From: Cynocephalus volans
Lineage: Eukaryota; Chordata; Mammalia; Dermoptera; Cynocephalidae
Reading direction: 5' to 3'
NCBI RefSeq assembly: GCF_027409185.1
Contig: NC_084464.1
Coordinates: 47,963,095 to 48,027,094, forward strand
DNA length: 64,000 bases
Position 1 is the first letter of the stretch. Every line of letters begins with the position of its first letter. Under the pieces are notes generated by a model. The model saw only the letters and a program-made list of their open reading frames with translations, had not been told where the DNA came from and ran no database searches. The position numbers and the translations under genes were made by a program. Positions 24,401 to 37,400 of this stretch are shown one piece after another.

Positions 24401-27400
24401 TCCCCTCAGACCAGGGCCTCCCTGAGGACAGGGCTGTGTCTCCCTCAGACTGGGGCTCCCTGAGGGCAGGAATCATTGCTCCATTTTTGGCCTAGTCCTG
24501 CAACTGCAGGGATGAGCTTCAGCCTTTGCGTGCCTCGCCAGCCTTCAGACAGGCTTCAGTGGTGCAGGTAGAAACACATCAGGTGGGATTTCTCCAGAGG
24601 TAGAGACAGCAGGCAGACAGGCAATCAAGGAGATGCTGGTGTTTCTGGGGGGTGGGGAAAGGGGCTGTACCTACCTCCCGCCACTGCTTGTTCTCCATGC
24701 CTTGAGTATACATGACACACACTAGGGGGAGAGGAGAAAAAAATGGGTTAACACCCCATGCCAAAAGAAATGTGGGGACTTAGATGCGGAGGGCTCTAGA
24801 TGGGCAGGCACCTCAGGGGACTCCCGCCTGGATAGCACTGTTGGGTCTAGGGAGGGTGTGGAGGGTATTTCCTGAGGTGGCTGGGGTCTTAAGAGTCTGG
24901 TCCCCAAGCCTGGACCACAAGGGTTCTGGATGCACCAATTCACAGGGTTGGCTTGGAGAGGGGGGCCTATGACATATGTGTGTCTGGAAGGGGCACCCTG
25001 TGGGTGGGGGGTCAGGGTCCATGTGCTTCTAGGCCACAGCAAGGGTCTGAGGTATGAGACAGGTAGACATGTGAGCATGATGGAGGCCTGGGTGGCAGAG
25101 GTGTGGTGGGGGAGAGCATCTGAAGCCCATGTTGTCCCTTTAGAGCCCAAACCAGTCTCATGAGGCCTATTATTTTCAATAGCCCCACTTTACTTATAGG
25201 AAAACTGAGGCTCAGATGAGGCCAAAGACCTGTCTGAGGTCACACGCTTGGGTGGCATTGCTCAGGGCTAGAACCCTGGACTCCAAAATCAGTGCTCGTC
25301 CCACCAGACCACAGCCAATCAGAACTCTTAACCGTACTGGTTTCCCTGGGACTGAGAGCCTCTGGCTCCAGACACCCTAATCGCCCCAACCTGCTCTGTT
25401 GCATTGAGGCTTCACAAGTGTGGGGGCTGGGAAAGGTCAAGCCCCCCAGTTCTCTTTCTCCAACCCTATCCATGAAACATCGAAACAGTGCCTGGCATAT
25501 AGTTTCCACTCAGTAAGGGCTCAAGTGTTCACCGCTGTAATTAGTCCTAATGTTCGTGATTGCTGTTATTGTTACCGTTATTACTGTCAGAGCAGGACTT
25601 ACATGGGTCAGACTTGGAAAACATGTCTTTGTCCAAGAGGTTCCTGAAAGAGGGGGAGAGAAGAGGCGTTAGCACAGAGGGCCAGAGGAGAGGAAGCAAT
25701 CTAGGGGCTTCAGGCTGTTACTGAGACCCGGAGGCTGCCCCTGGCCTGGCTGCAGGTACAACAGGAGGAGAAGGTGGCTCCTTCAGCAAAGGTTTAGTAA
25801 GCTTCATTAAAAGTCGGGCGCTGGGTGGGCCCTGAGGGAGGCTTTTCAGCTGCACCTGCCTAAGGCGTGCAGCGCTCCCCACCTGCCCCCTCCACCATTG
25901 CCACACATGCTCTGAGTAGATCAACTGGTGCCCTGGATCCCACAGGCTCTCACTCTTGGACCAAATCCCAATATGCCCATTGTCTTAGCCCTTTCTAGAA
26001 ACTCTCCTTTTATCACTTCTCTGTCTATTAAAAAATTTTTAAAAAATCAAGCCATCAAAACATATCCATCCAGTCTCCCATTCTCTCAGGGCTCAACTTA
26101 TAGCCAGTTTATTGGATCATTTCATGTGTGCTGATGTATTAATGAATTACACCTCCCAGGGGACACAGACATTTAAACTGGATCCTTCCATGCTCAAGGC
26201 CAGAGCTAACACATGGGCCCGATAATCAGACTGGAAGGCACTAAAGCAAGATGATGGACACAACATTTGGGGACAGAAACGTCTTTGAACAGGTGCTAAG
26301 CCCCTCCTGCCCTGCCTCCCTGCGATAACGGCACCCATTCACTGAACTTCAGTGATGGGTCCGGCTGAGCGCTAAGTGTTTTGCAAATACTAGCCCCCCC
26401 GCTCACGCTGCCCTGCAAGGCTGGTACTGGGTAGGTTTCACATCCCATCTTACAGACGTGGAAGCGGAAGCTTGGGAAGACTGGGCAGGCTGTGGCCTAC
26501 ACATCGGGTATCCCTCATTCCACAGTGACCTGAGCCGTTAGGTAGTTACACAGCCCAGTGGAAACTCAGTCTCTGGTTGGGAAACGATTCAATCTTTCTG
26601 AGCCTCTGTTTCCACATCTGTACAATGGAGACAGTGGTAGCAGCCTTGAAGGCTATTGATGTCCTGTCCATATCTCTGCAGCCTTCATAGTCCCTGTGCA
26701 CACCCGTGGTTTCCTCCTGCATCTGCTTCTCTCCTGGGGCTTTCTCTGGCAGACCAGACTGCAAGTGCCAGAATGTTTATGCTCCCAGGGGCAGCACCCA
26801 GCCAAGGATGGGCAGGAGCCGGGAGATAAATACCCAGCTTCTGCACTCCCCTGCAGGACAGGGGGAAGTGTCCCCTCTGAGGCATGCTCTACACAGCCTC
26901 CCAAGGGCCCACCAGAAGACCTGCTCCTTAACACATCCTGTGTTGATTCAGTCTTCCCTGCTCCCTGAAGGAACTGCCTGTGAGTCCTTCCTGCTTGTGT
27001 GGCAGCTACTGACTCCTGCCTATACTGCCCTAAAGTCCTGGTTCTCTTCCCAACCATCTCAGCCTTGTCCCACCTCCCTTCCAGATGTCCCAAGGGGTCT
27101 TGTCATCTTTCCGCTTCACTCCCACAACCCCCCACAGGTCCCTGGGCCCCTTGACCAGCTTTTCCCAGGGAAGAAAAACAACACTGGTCTGTGTTGCTTC
27201 CTGACAGCCACCTCCAAATGTCAGAGCTGGGTAGGGACCTCGGGATCATCTGTTCCACCTTCTCCTTAATGACGGGGAGACAGAGGCCCAGCAAGGGGCA
27301 GGGAGCATCCATGTCCCACAGCAAGCAGTGGTAGGGCCAGAAAGATCTAGAAGGAGGCCTTAACCTGAGTCAATGTCACCAACAGCCATCAGCAGTGACA

Positions 27401-28435
27401 GTCTGTCAGGCAACTTAACCACATAGTCAACCCCACCATCCATTTCCCTCACCCTGAGGTGGGAGTCAAAGACCAACCAACAGACAGACAGACGCACCAG
27501 CAGCCTGGTGCCAACACATGACATCTTCTGATGCCTGGGGAGGCCCCATTTCATGCTCATGAATCACCCAGCTCTAGTCCCTGAGCAGATTCTCAGTGAT
27601 GTCCCCAAGAGAAGGATCCCTAGATGGCTTGTGGGAAACCAGCCCCTGGAGAACTCTCGCCCACATCCCCTACTACAGTCTCTTCATTCAGGGACTTCTC
27701 CCAAAAGGCAGCCACCACCAGCTAGCACTCCTGACCCTACAAGCGTACCAACCCTCTGCCGGCCCCACCATCCCCTCCACCAGACCAGACCTGTTACAGC
27801 CAGCTGTCACTTGGAAACCATCTAATAAACCTCCCAGCCCACTGCAGCGAGCATCCGATGAAATGATACACCAGACAGCTCTGAAAAGTAGGCAGCAGGG
27901 GCTACAAGTAAGACCCCACTTTTATGTATAATCATTCACACCAGGGTAGGCTGACATACCCGGGCTGACTTTCTCACCCTGAAGTGTGCTAGGTTTGGGG
28001 GCAGGGACATCTGTCTGGATTTAAAGAAAAAACAAAATGCCTTAACACTGTAAGTTAAATACCTTCCCACCACAGATGACTACAGCGGTAGAACCTGAGG
28101 CACAGTGTGGAGCCAGAAAGTAATAACGAGGGGTGGGGTTGGGGACTTCTCTACTAAGGAAAGCACTGCGGTTTATCTTTGAATTCTATAATGAAATTCT
28201 GTAATTACATAAAATCCTAGAATGTTCAAGCTGGAAGGGACCTCAGAGGTCACTTTTTCCAACTCCTGTATGAATCAGGAATGTGAGACTCAGAGACATG
28301 GCAATTGACTCCTGTAAGGTCTGGGTCTCCTCCAACTTTGGGTCTGGAACTCAGGTTTAGTCATGTCTAGGCTAGTAAGAAAGAGAGTGAGACCCTGGAT
28401 TTCAGCCTGGGGTGTGTGTGTGTGTGTGTGTGTGT

Positions 28436-28488
<53 letters not shown>

Positions 28489-31400
28489 GGGCTTTTATCT
28501 TCGAAGACAAGTAGAGTAGACCGGCTTTTCTTGGTCCTACTCACTCTCCCAGCTGAGCCAGAGGCACATACTAGACTAAAAATAGAATCCAGCCACCTGG
28601 CTTCCATGGCTCCCTGCCCAGTGACCTCAGGACTCTTACTGAGTCCTGGGGCACTGGTCACTCTGGCAATGAGCACCCAAGCATAATGCAAACCCTCTCT
28701 ACTCCACTCTGCTGAAGTTATCCCTAAAATCCTTCCAGTCTCATTGCTATCCTTCCTCCTAGATTTTGTCTCTCCTAGAACTGACCAACAACAATTTCCT
28801 CTTTCCTCTCCGAGCATTCTGGCCTGTAGCATGCAACCTTTTGGCTCAGAGGACCCCATTACCATAAGCAGCACACCCCAGGCTGCAAAATCATGGGTGC
28901 ATCTGTCTCTCACGCTGGTTGTGAGCTTCTCTAGGGCAGGGGCCCCCGCCTCTGCCACAGGCCAACCAGCACCTCAGAGTAGGAGCCTGGCAAGTTGGAT
29001 AGATGAAGAAAGACCAAGAAGAACAGTCAGATGTGTGAGCAAAGCTCTCGTCTCCTGGCCTGGATGGTGCACAGTCACTCTCAGGGACAGTCCTGTGTAC
29101 TTGCTCTTGGCTAAAGTGTAATGGTTAAGTGCATGGGCTGTGTAGTCACACAAGTCACAACCATCCCAGCCCTGGATAGGTGACCTGCCTTCCTTGTGCC
29201 TCAGTTCCCTCATCTGCAGAGTGGGGCTAAAAATAATTCACTGCTGGGGAGATCAGATATGTAGAGCAGCTGGGACCCAGTGAGGCTCATCAGATGGGTC
29301 AGTCATCATTGGTCTGGTGCTGAGCAGAGCCGTCACTCTCCTGTGGATGCTCAGGCTTCCTTGGCCCAAGCCACCTCCACCCTCGCTGGCTCAAGGAAGC
29401 CTCCCTAACACACACTCCCAGAGCCCGGCTTGAGTATGTGTTGAATCCCTCCCCTTGGCTGAGAGCAGCCCCTCCCCCCCAGCCTCAGCTCCTCCTCAGC
29501 CCCCCTTCTTTCCCCCATCTCAGCCTTGAGGACCCTTTGCCCCCTCACCTAGATCCCTGCACTCTACACCCTCTGATCCCTCACCTCGTCCATGCTTGCC
29601 CCATCCATCCCTCACCCCAAATGCCTGTCCTGACAGAAACCTCAGGGCCCGCTGAGCCTCCTCTCTTGGTCTTGAGATGGTGGCTTCACCACATGAAAAA
29701 TGAGCCTCACATTTCCTGGGACTCACCCCTGCCCCCCGGTGTAAAAAGGCAGACTCATGGGTCCCATTCCCAGAGTCTGGTTCTGTAGATTTGGAGCAGG
29801 GCCCCAGAAGCCATGTTTAAACAAATGCCCCCTGTCTGCCCCCCACCTCTACACCCACTGTATTTCTGATGGCAGTAGTCTAAATACAGCACCACATGGT
29901 GGGACACGGAGACACTGCATCTTAGGGCCTCAGCTTCCTCCGCTGCAGATGTCAAGGACAACAGCATACACATGTGCAGCACTTGAAGGCTCTTCAAAGT
30001 AAAGCACCTTCTCCATGACCCTCACCCTGACCCATGAGGACTCCCAGGCTCAGAGACAGTGAGTGATCGGCCCACAGACACACAGCCAGCAAGAAGCCAG
30101 GTAAGGAAACCAGGTCTTCCCCCACCCCGAAGCAGGGCCCAAGCCACGAGGGCACAGACAGACCAGACCACAAGTGCTTTTTCTTCACTTTCTGTCTTTG
30201 GAGAGCTCAAAAGGAAATTTTTTCCAACAGACACAATGTAGTTTTTCCCCAAAAGAGCATAAAACCCTTCAGCTGTCCATACGGCTGCCTGGAGCTTGGC
30301 TTCTTTTGTTCCTTAAATCAAGGCCAGGGAGGCAAAGCTGAGGGCCCCTTTCCTCCCCACTCACCCTCAAGGAATCATTTCCAATTTAGCAGCAGCAAGA
30401 AAACAGTCAGAAGCCTCCCAGGCCCCAGGAAAGACAAAATGAGAGCCCCTGGAGGGTGCTAAAAGAGGGGCCTTTAGGAGTGCTAAAGGGGGGTGACACC
30501 TGCACCTAAGAGGTGGGGTAGAGGTTGGGGTGCTCCAGAGGTTGGGGGACACAGCCCTCCCTCAGAGACCCCCAGTCTGAGGGAGACACAGCCCTGTCCT
30601 CAGGGAGCCCCAGTCTGAGGGGAGATACAACGCTGTCCTCAGGGATCCCCAGTCTTGGAGAACACACATTTGCTCTTGGGCTGAGATGCTGGGTGAACTG
30701 GCCATTGCACATCCCTGGTCGTCTCTTCACAAAGCCCATAAATGGTGCATCAGCACACTGACAAGGCCTCTGGCTGCAACACAGAAAGCAGCACATGAAG
30801 AGCTCATGCGCTCAGCTTTTCCTAAACCAGGGGTCCTTAATGGAGGCCATGGGCCCCCTGAAAATGTAAAAATTTGGCATATTGGTACATGTATATGGAT
30901 GCATTGTACCAAGGAGTTTTCATCAGATTCCCAAAGAGATTCACAAGGCTAAAAGAGTTAAGAAAAGATGGCTTATGGTCTTCCCAACAACCCACCGTAA
31001 GCATCCCTCCAACCCAGGCGGACAGGTGGAGCACTGAGAGCATAGACTTGGAGCTTCATTGCTGGGTCCAACACCCAGCTCTGCCCATTACTAGCTGTCT
31101 GACCTCAGGCACATCACTTAACATCTCTGGGCTTCGGTATCCCCATCTGTAAGGAAGAGGTAATAATAGTTCCACCCTCCCAGGAGTTTTCTGAGATTAA
31201 TACAATTATATATGCAAAGCAGTTGGAACAGTGTCTGGCACATAATAATTTGCAATTCAGTGCCTGGCATACAATAAGTGCTCAATAAAGGCCTGTGGAG
31301 GATGAAGATGGCTTTTAGGGATCATGGCATTCTCCCCTTGATGCTCCCTAAAGCCTAGCTGGAGCAGGACCAAAGCACCCACATGCCCATCTGGCTGTAC

Positions 31401-34400
31401 AGCCTTCCTTGGGGACAGCAGACTAGGGACAGGTGAGCCAATGTCAGGCAGAAACAGGAGTCCTGATGGTCCCATAGAGACCCCTTGAATTCAGGGGCCC
31501 ACCAGCATCACCCCATTTCTCTATGGAGCAATTCAACACCAAATATCTGGTAAATGGGGTGAGAGAGGGATGACATAAATCTGTGCCAAGTCCTTTGTTG
31601 GGTACTTAACCTGTGACGCCCTACTCATCAATGCCAGGTGGTGGGTGCTGCTCCCGTTCTTCAGGCAAGGCAGCTGAGGCTAGGAGGTGCCACCTGGCTT
31701 GTCGGGGACCATGCTAAGATTTGAACTCTGAAGCTCGAGCTCATCTGGAGGTGTCACGGGGAGCACTACCAAAACCCAGGGTCTCCCAAAGCCCCATCTG
31801 GGCCAGTAGTGCCCCCTCAGAGCCTCATTGCCCTGTTTACTGCCCCCAGCCCCACTGGATCTGCTAAGAAACCAATGACTGAAGAGAAGTGGAGAGTTTC
31901 CCATCTCCTCCTGCCCTGCTCTAACAGGCAGAAGTAATCCGAGGAAAGCAGGGAGAGAGCTGGGGAGGAGAGGGACCTTGGCACCCAGCCCCTGGCACTC
32001 GCCCATCTCCCCTTTCAGATTCCGTTCCTCGCCCATGTGCACTGTCTCCCTGCCAAGCAACCCCACCAAGGTCTAAAAAGCAATTTTGATATGCCTTAAA
32101 GAGCTCTCCTTCCTGGAGCTACTTGCATTTTTATTACTATTAATTATTGTAATAATTGTCCCTCCCATGCTGCATGACCAAGGGGAGAGAGCATGAACCC
32201 TGGCCTCAGATGCAACCAAGCTGGAACCCCCACACAGTCACAAAGTAAGTCTGGACAAGCTACTTTACCTCAGTTTCCTCATCTGTGCGTGGGTCACATA
32301 CCTGCCTTGTGGAGTTGTTGTGAAGCCAGTAGCTTACAGCAGAAATGTAGGAAACACGCTCCATTCTCTCTTTCCCTTGTTCCCCCTGCTGTCCCATTCG
32401 TCACATCTTAAAGGTTTCTACTTCAAAAAACATCCCAACTCTGTCCAGTCTTCCCTGTGCCACTGTCACCGTCATCTCTCACTTGGAGGCTGCAGTGGCC
32501 TCCTGCCTAGCACGTGCTTCAATCCCTGCCTTTCCCTAGCCCTCTCCAGTCCATTCTCTTCACAGCAACCAGAGAATTTGTTTTTAAAGGTCAATCAGAA
32601 CTCCTGTTTAACATCCCCCACCACCCCGCAACTGCTGTTAGAATAATAAGTCAAACTCCTTATCGTGGCCCACAAGGCTGTGATCTGCACCCGTTTCCTC
32701 TCTGACCTCATCCTCACACTGCTCAAGCAACACTAGTCTCCCTGCAGTTCTGCAAGCACACCAAGGTCTTTTCTGCCACAGGGCCTTTGCACTTGCTGTT
32801 CTCCCTACCTGAATCACCCTTCATCTAGATCCTCCCTTTAGATCTCAGCTCAAATGTCACCAGCTTGTCCTGTCTAAAGCATCCCCAAAAGCCACGAACT
32901 TACTTGCAGAGCACTTATCGCTATCAGACATTATTCGCTTAATGAGAAATTTGTATATTTGTTTATATTCCACCTCCACCCCCATGTGAGTTCTATGAGG
33001 GAAGAGAGTTTGTCTTATTCACTACTATATCCACAGCACTTAGAACTGTGCATGGCATGAAAAAGACTCTTAATAGGAAATTAAGATCAATATCAATTAT
33101 CACGTAAATGAATGTGTCAGTAGTGTTCAGTTATTGGTACCTATTACCATTATTAAGCTTATTTAGCACATTGCAGTTTATATAGAACTTCACAGACTTA
33201 ATCTTTTTGTCTTTATAACAATCCTAGAGGATGTGGACAGGGCCAGTATTTTCCACCATTTTACAGTTGAAGAGACTGAGGTTGGAGGACTTAAATGACC
33301 TGGTCAAGGCCTCAGAGATGGTAAGCCAGGAACTGACTTTCAGTGTCCTGCCCAGGATTCATCAATACCCAAAGGCATAAAGCTCTCCTATTGGGACCGT
33401 CAGGTGCTGTGCTGGGCCAGCAGAAGAGATGGTAGAGGACAGGTACCTTGCAGTGTTCTGAAATCACACTGAGGCTTTTTTTCTTGCCTGGTGAACTAAC
33501 AGGAAGAGAGATAGTCAGGGGTCCAGGCAAGCTGTAGTTGGAGACTCAGTCCCCAGTTGCATATCACTGGCTGGCCGGTGAATGTAGGAAAATCCGAGGA
33601 GCCAGTCCTCAGAGGATGCCAAACTCTAGGTCCCTTCTAGCCCCAGGGAGCTCAGGTAGCCTGCAGGGCCATTTGGAGAGCCTCCTGAGGCAGATGTCAC
33701 AGTTGCCTATCAAGCAAGCATTCCCTAGTCTCTTCCTGCTGCTAACAGAATCCACATTTGTTCAGACCTGATAGAGACCCCCTGAAGTCAGGGAAGGTAG
33801 GCCCCCATCCCTAGTCTAGGGGTAAACACAGGACCCAGTTTGGGCCACTGAAATAGAAAGGGAAGTCTGCTGACAGATTTTGGGAGAGACTGTGCTTCAG
33901 AACTTGTCAAAAAGAGGCTCTTGGCCCTACAGCTTGCTTCCTGTCTTTGGATGTGGTTGTGACATGTGAAGCAGAGGCAACCATTTCGTCACAATGAGGC
34001 ACAGAGTAGAAAGATAGCTGGGTCCTCGATGGCAAAGACAGCCAAGAAACCAGCCCTGAGATAACCTACCTCCAGACAAACAGTGAAAATAAATGTAAAA
34101 AAAAAAAAAAGAGAGAGAGAAAAATAAATGTATTTCCGGTTTAAGGCACCATCAGTCAGATTTTCCGTTACTCACAGCTGAAGCATTCCTAATTAAACCT
34201 TATTCTTCTTTGCCCAAGAGCTTTCCAGCCTCATTCCCTGACCTCCTCCCTACCCTTTCTTCCCAAGGGTAGGCCATTTCCAGCAATGGCCTTGAGTCTG
34301 AGCAAGGAGAACTGTGAGCTGGGAGAGGAGAGACGGTAAGCTACCACCATGTGGTCTGGATACCATGGAAGGCTGACATGTCCTGTGACTCTCTGGTCTC

Positions 34401-37400
34401 TGCTCCCTGGAGATTCCCCCAGGTCTGGGTTTGCCTCTCAGAGCCAGAGGCATTCCTGAGCAAGGAAGGCCTCTCCCACCCCTGAGGAGAGAGCGTCTTC
34501 CTCTTCATCACACCTTCATAGTTGGTACCCAGGCCTCTACCATGATCCCCATGGAGACCTGCAACCCCCAACCTCAAGAAGCCCTCAAGGCTTTGAAGTC
34601 TGAGGGAACTGGATTTGGATCCCCTTCTGCAAAACGTACTAGCTGTGTAACCTTGGACAGATCCCTTAACGTCTCTGAGCCTCTATTTCCTAATCAGCAA
34701 AAAGAGAAAATACTACTACCTATCTCATAGAACTGTTGTGAGGTTTAAAAGATACAGTAATTGTGGTAGGCAGAAATGTAAGCTGGCCCCAAGATTCCTG
34801 CTCCCTGGTGTACACGGCTGTATAATCCCCTTGAGTGTGGGCAGGACCTGGGAACAAGGTGGGATAATAGTCACTCATGTGATTAGGTTATGATATATGG
34901 CAAAGGTGATCAGACACTCACTCCTGGGATTAGTTACTTTATGTAAGACTCTGTCATAGCAGACTAGAGGGAGATTCTCTCACTGGCTTTGAAGAAATAA
35001 GCTGCCATATTGTATGAGGGCCATGTGGCTTGGATCTGAGGTTGGCCTCTCGGAGCCAAGAGTCATGCTGGTCCAACAACCAGCAAGCAAACTGAATTCT
35101 GCCAACAACGAGTAAGCTTGGCAGAGAACCCTGAGTCTTAGATGAGATCGTAGTCCTGCCGACACCTTGATTCCAGCCTAGTGAGACCCTGAGCAGAGAA
35201 GCCCATTGTGCAGTACCTAGACTTCTGACCTGCAGAAACTGGGAGACAACAAATGGCTGTTGTTTGAAGCTGCTAGGTTTGTGGTTATTTGTTACGCAGC
35301 AATTGAAAACTAATATAATGATCTTAGTTTGAACCGTATCAAAGTGCTATTTGAATAGGTCAGAACAGCCGATTACAGGCAATCGCATATGTCAGCCTAA
35401 TACAGATGAAAAATGCCTAACACATGGGAAGCACTCAATGAATGCCACAGTTATCATTCCCCTGACTCCTTTAAACTGAGTACTTTGTGTATTCAATAGT
35501 TAAATGGACCTCTTTTTCCTAGCACTGGCTTTGACAGCTGCCACGCTGCCCCCAGGTCCTTCCCTCCCCTGCCTGTCAGAAGAAAGCACTCAGAGCAGAT
35601 TCACACTATCCTGAGAGGCCCAGGGCACAGCTCCTGAGCTGGGCTGCCTCTCGGGCCCCAGGGCAACAAAAAGCCAACCTGAACAGACAACAGAAAACAA
35701 TAACTCTGGGGCAGAGGCAACAGCTGCCCACCAGCCCCATACCTGCTGGCAGGGAGAGGGCAGCTGTTTGAGAGATTCCAGCAGGGCTAAGCGACCAGGT
35801 TGCCTCTGAACTCTCCCCTCCCTGCCTTCCCTTTGTCTCAGGAGCCCACTATGTGGAACTGTGCATTGCTTCTCTAGCAGGACCCTGCCCAAGTGCAAAG
35901 GTTTCCTGTTACATAAAAAATGCAAATCATTTTTCTTAACCAGCATGCTGGTCCAGATTCCTACATCAGACAACAGATGCATAGAGACCCGAAAAACCTT
36001 GGGGCCTTTGTGGATGGGACACCTGACAGGTAAGTTTTGATTGGATCTGCAGGATGCCTAACAAAGTTAGGAAAGTTCTGGAACAGATTATCAAAGGAAG
36101 AAAGAGCTTTTGGCTCAAGGGAGAATGGTCTTTAAAGTTATATTTTCTACTATGTCATCTGACCTACCCTCTCCCAAAACAACCTCTAAGAATCTCTAGA
36201 TCGATCAGATCTCCAGGGCCCACACAAATCCTGGGACTCAACTATAGAGACAGATCTTTATTTACTTCCAGGTGTCAAATAACACATATAAATCACTATT
36301 CATGGATTAATAGGCTTAATACTCAAAATTGGTAAGGATTATTATGTTTCCTTTACAGAAGAGGAAACTGAGGGGCAGACAGGTTAAATAGCTTACCCAG
36401 GGTCATAGGAACAGAGCTGGAATTTGAACCCAGGTAGACAGATGCCAGAGCTCACATTCTTAACCATTGATTGCAAACAACCAAAACCTTTCTCATCTTC
36501 CACCCTTAGTTTACCAAAGTTGGTAAAAATAATTGCTTGGGAGTGGACTATAGATTAGCCCACGACATACTTGACCTGAAGCAGGGGCTTGAACATGTCC
36601 ATCCCACAGTGTCATCTGCCTTCAGCAGAGACTTGACTGGGCCCCCATGGTTGCCCTGTGCTCCAGCTCAGACGTGCCCTTGCATCAGGCAGCTTTGCTC
36701 AGCTAGGAGTGCACTAGGATAGGCATGGCAGGTGGTTGGGTCCTGCCCTAAGCACAGAGCTGAAAGGTCTTGGGGATACAGGGGGTGGTAGGAGCCTTTG
36801 TAAGGAGCAAAGGGAAAGGGAACTTGGAAACTAGGGAGCCAGAGATGGCAACTAATGATCTTCCCTGAAACAGTGGCTCCCTCCACTCCAGCTGCCCATC
36901 CTGAAACCCCCTTGAGTTCTCACCCCACCAGTCCCTCTGCCTGCCCTGCTGTTCCCTGCCCACCAGCAGGTTTCACCTCAATGCTCAAGGCAAGGGCATC
37001 CATAGCCTCCTCTCCTGGGACCCAGTCAGCCTTGCCCACAGGGTCCAGGGGAGAGGGACTTGACTCTCTTTAACTGGTCACTATGGAGTGAAGAATAGGC
37101 TGGAGAAAGCCACTCTGTGCATCTCTCACTCCTCCCTCATCTTCTCCCCCTCCTTTTTTTTCTTCTCTCTCACTCTCTGTTCTAGAACTTGGATAGTTGG
37201 ATCCAATGGAGGCAAAGAGATGGATCTACAATGTCAAGTCCACCCAAACTGTTTTCTCATTCCCTCTGTTCCAAATGACTCTTCCCTCCTCATCCCTCCC
37301 CACCAAAACCCACTTCCCCACCCTCTGGCTTTCTGGAGAGCAGGAGCAGGTCAGACCCTCCTCAGGCTGCTGGATTGTGTCCCCGTAGAGTGGATGGATG

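Larger units (their letters stand above)
5398..24674 (-). other. CPNE5: CPNE5 intron 3 (19.3 kb)
   Basis: This large intron is rich in interspersed repeats, which are listed separately. Nothing recognisable was seen at 10080-12815, 13045-14000, 14220-16270, 20000-22100 and 22645-23475, apart from short homopolymers and some AT-rich, TAATTA-bearing stretches. No coding exon is expected here because exons 3 and 4 join in phase. Confidence 0.9.

Noticed and set aside
26706-27269. A 187-codon plus-strand frame in CPNE5 intron 1
   Set aside because: Proline/serine-rich translation of C/T-rich intron. No start context, splice partners or domains support it.
28290-28958. A 222-codon minus-strand frame
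   Set aside because: Its length comes from reading through the (GT)n(AG)n microsatellite as SLSLSL and HTHTHT. No conserved protein features.
30548-30662. A CRISPR-like repeat array
   Set aside because: The units are directly adjacent and degenerate with no unique spacers, in a mammalian intron. It is a minisatellite.
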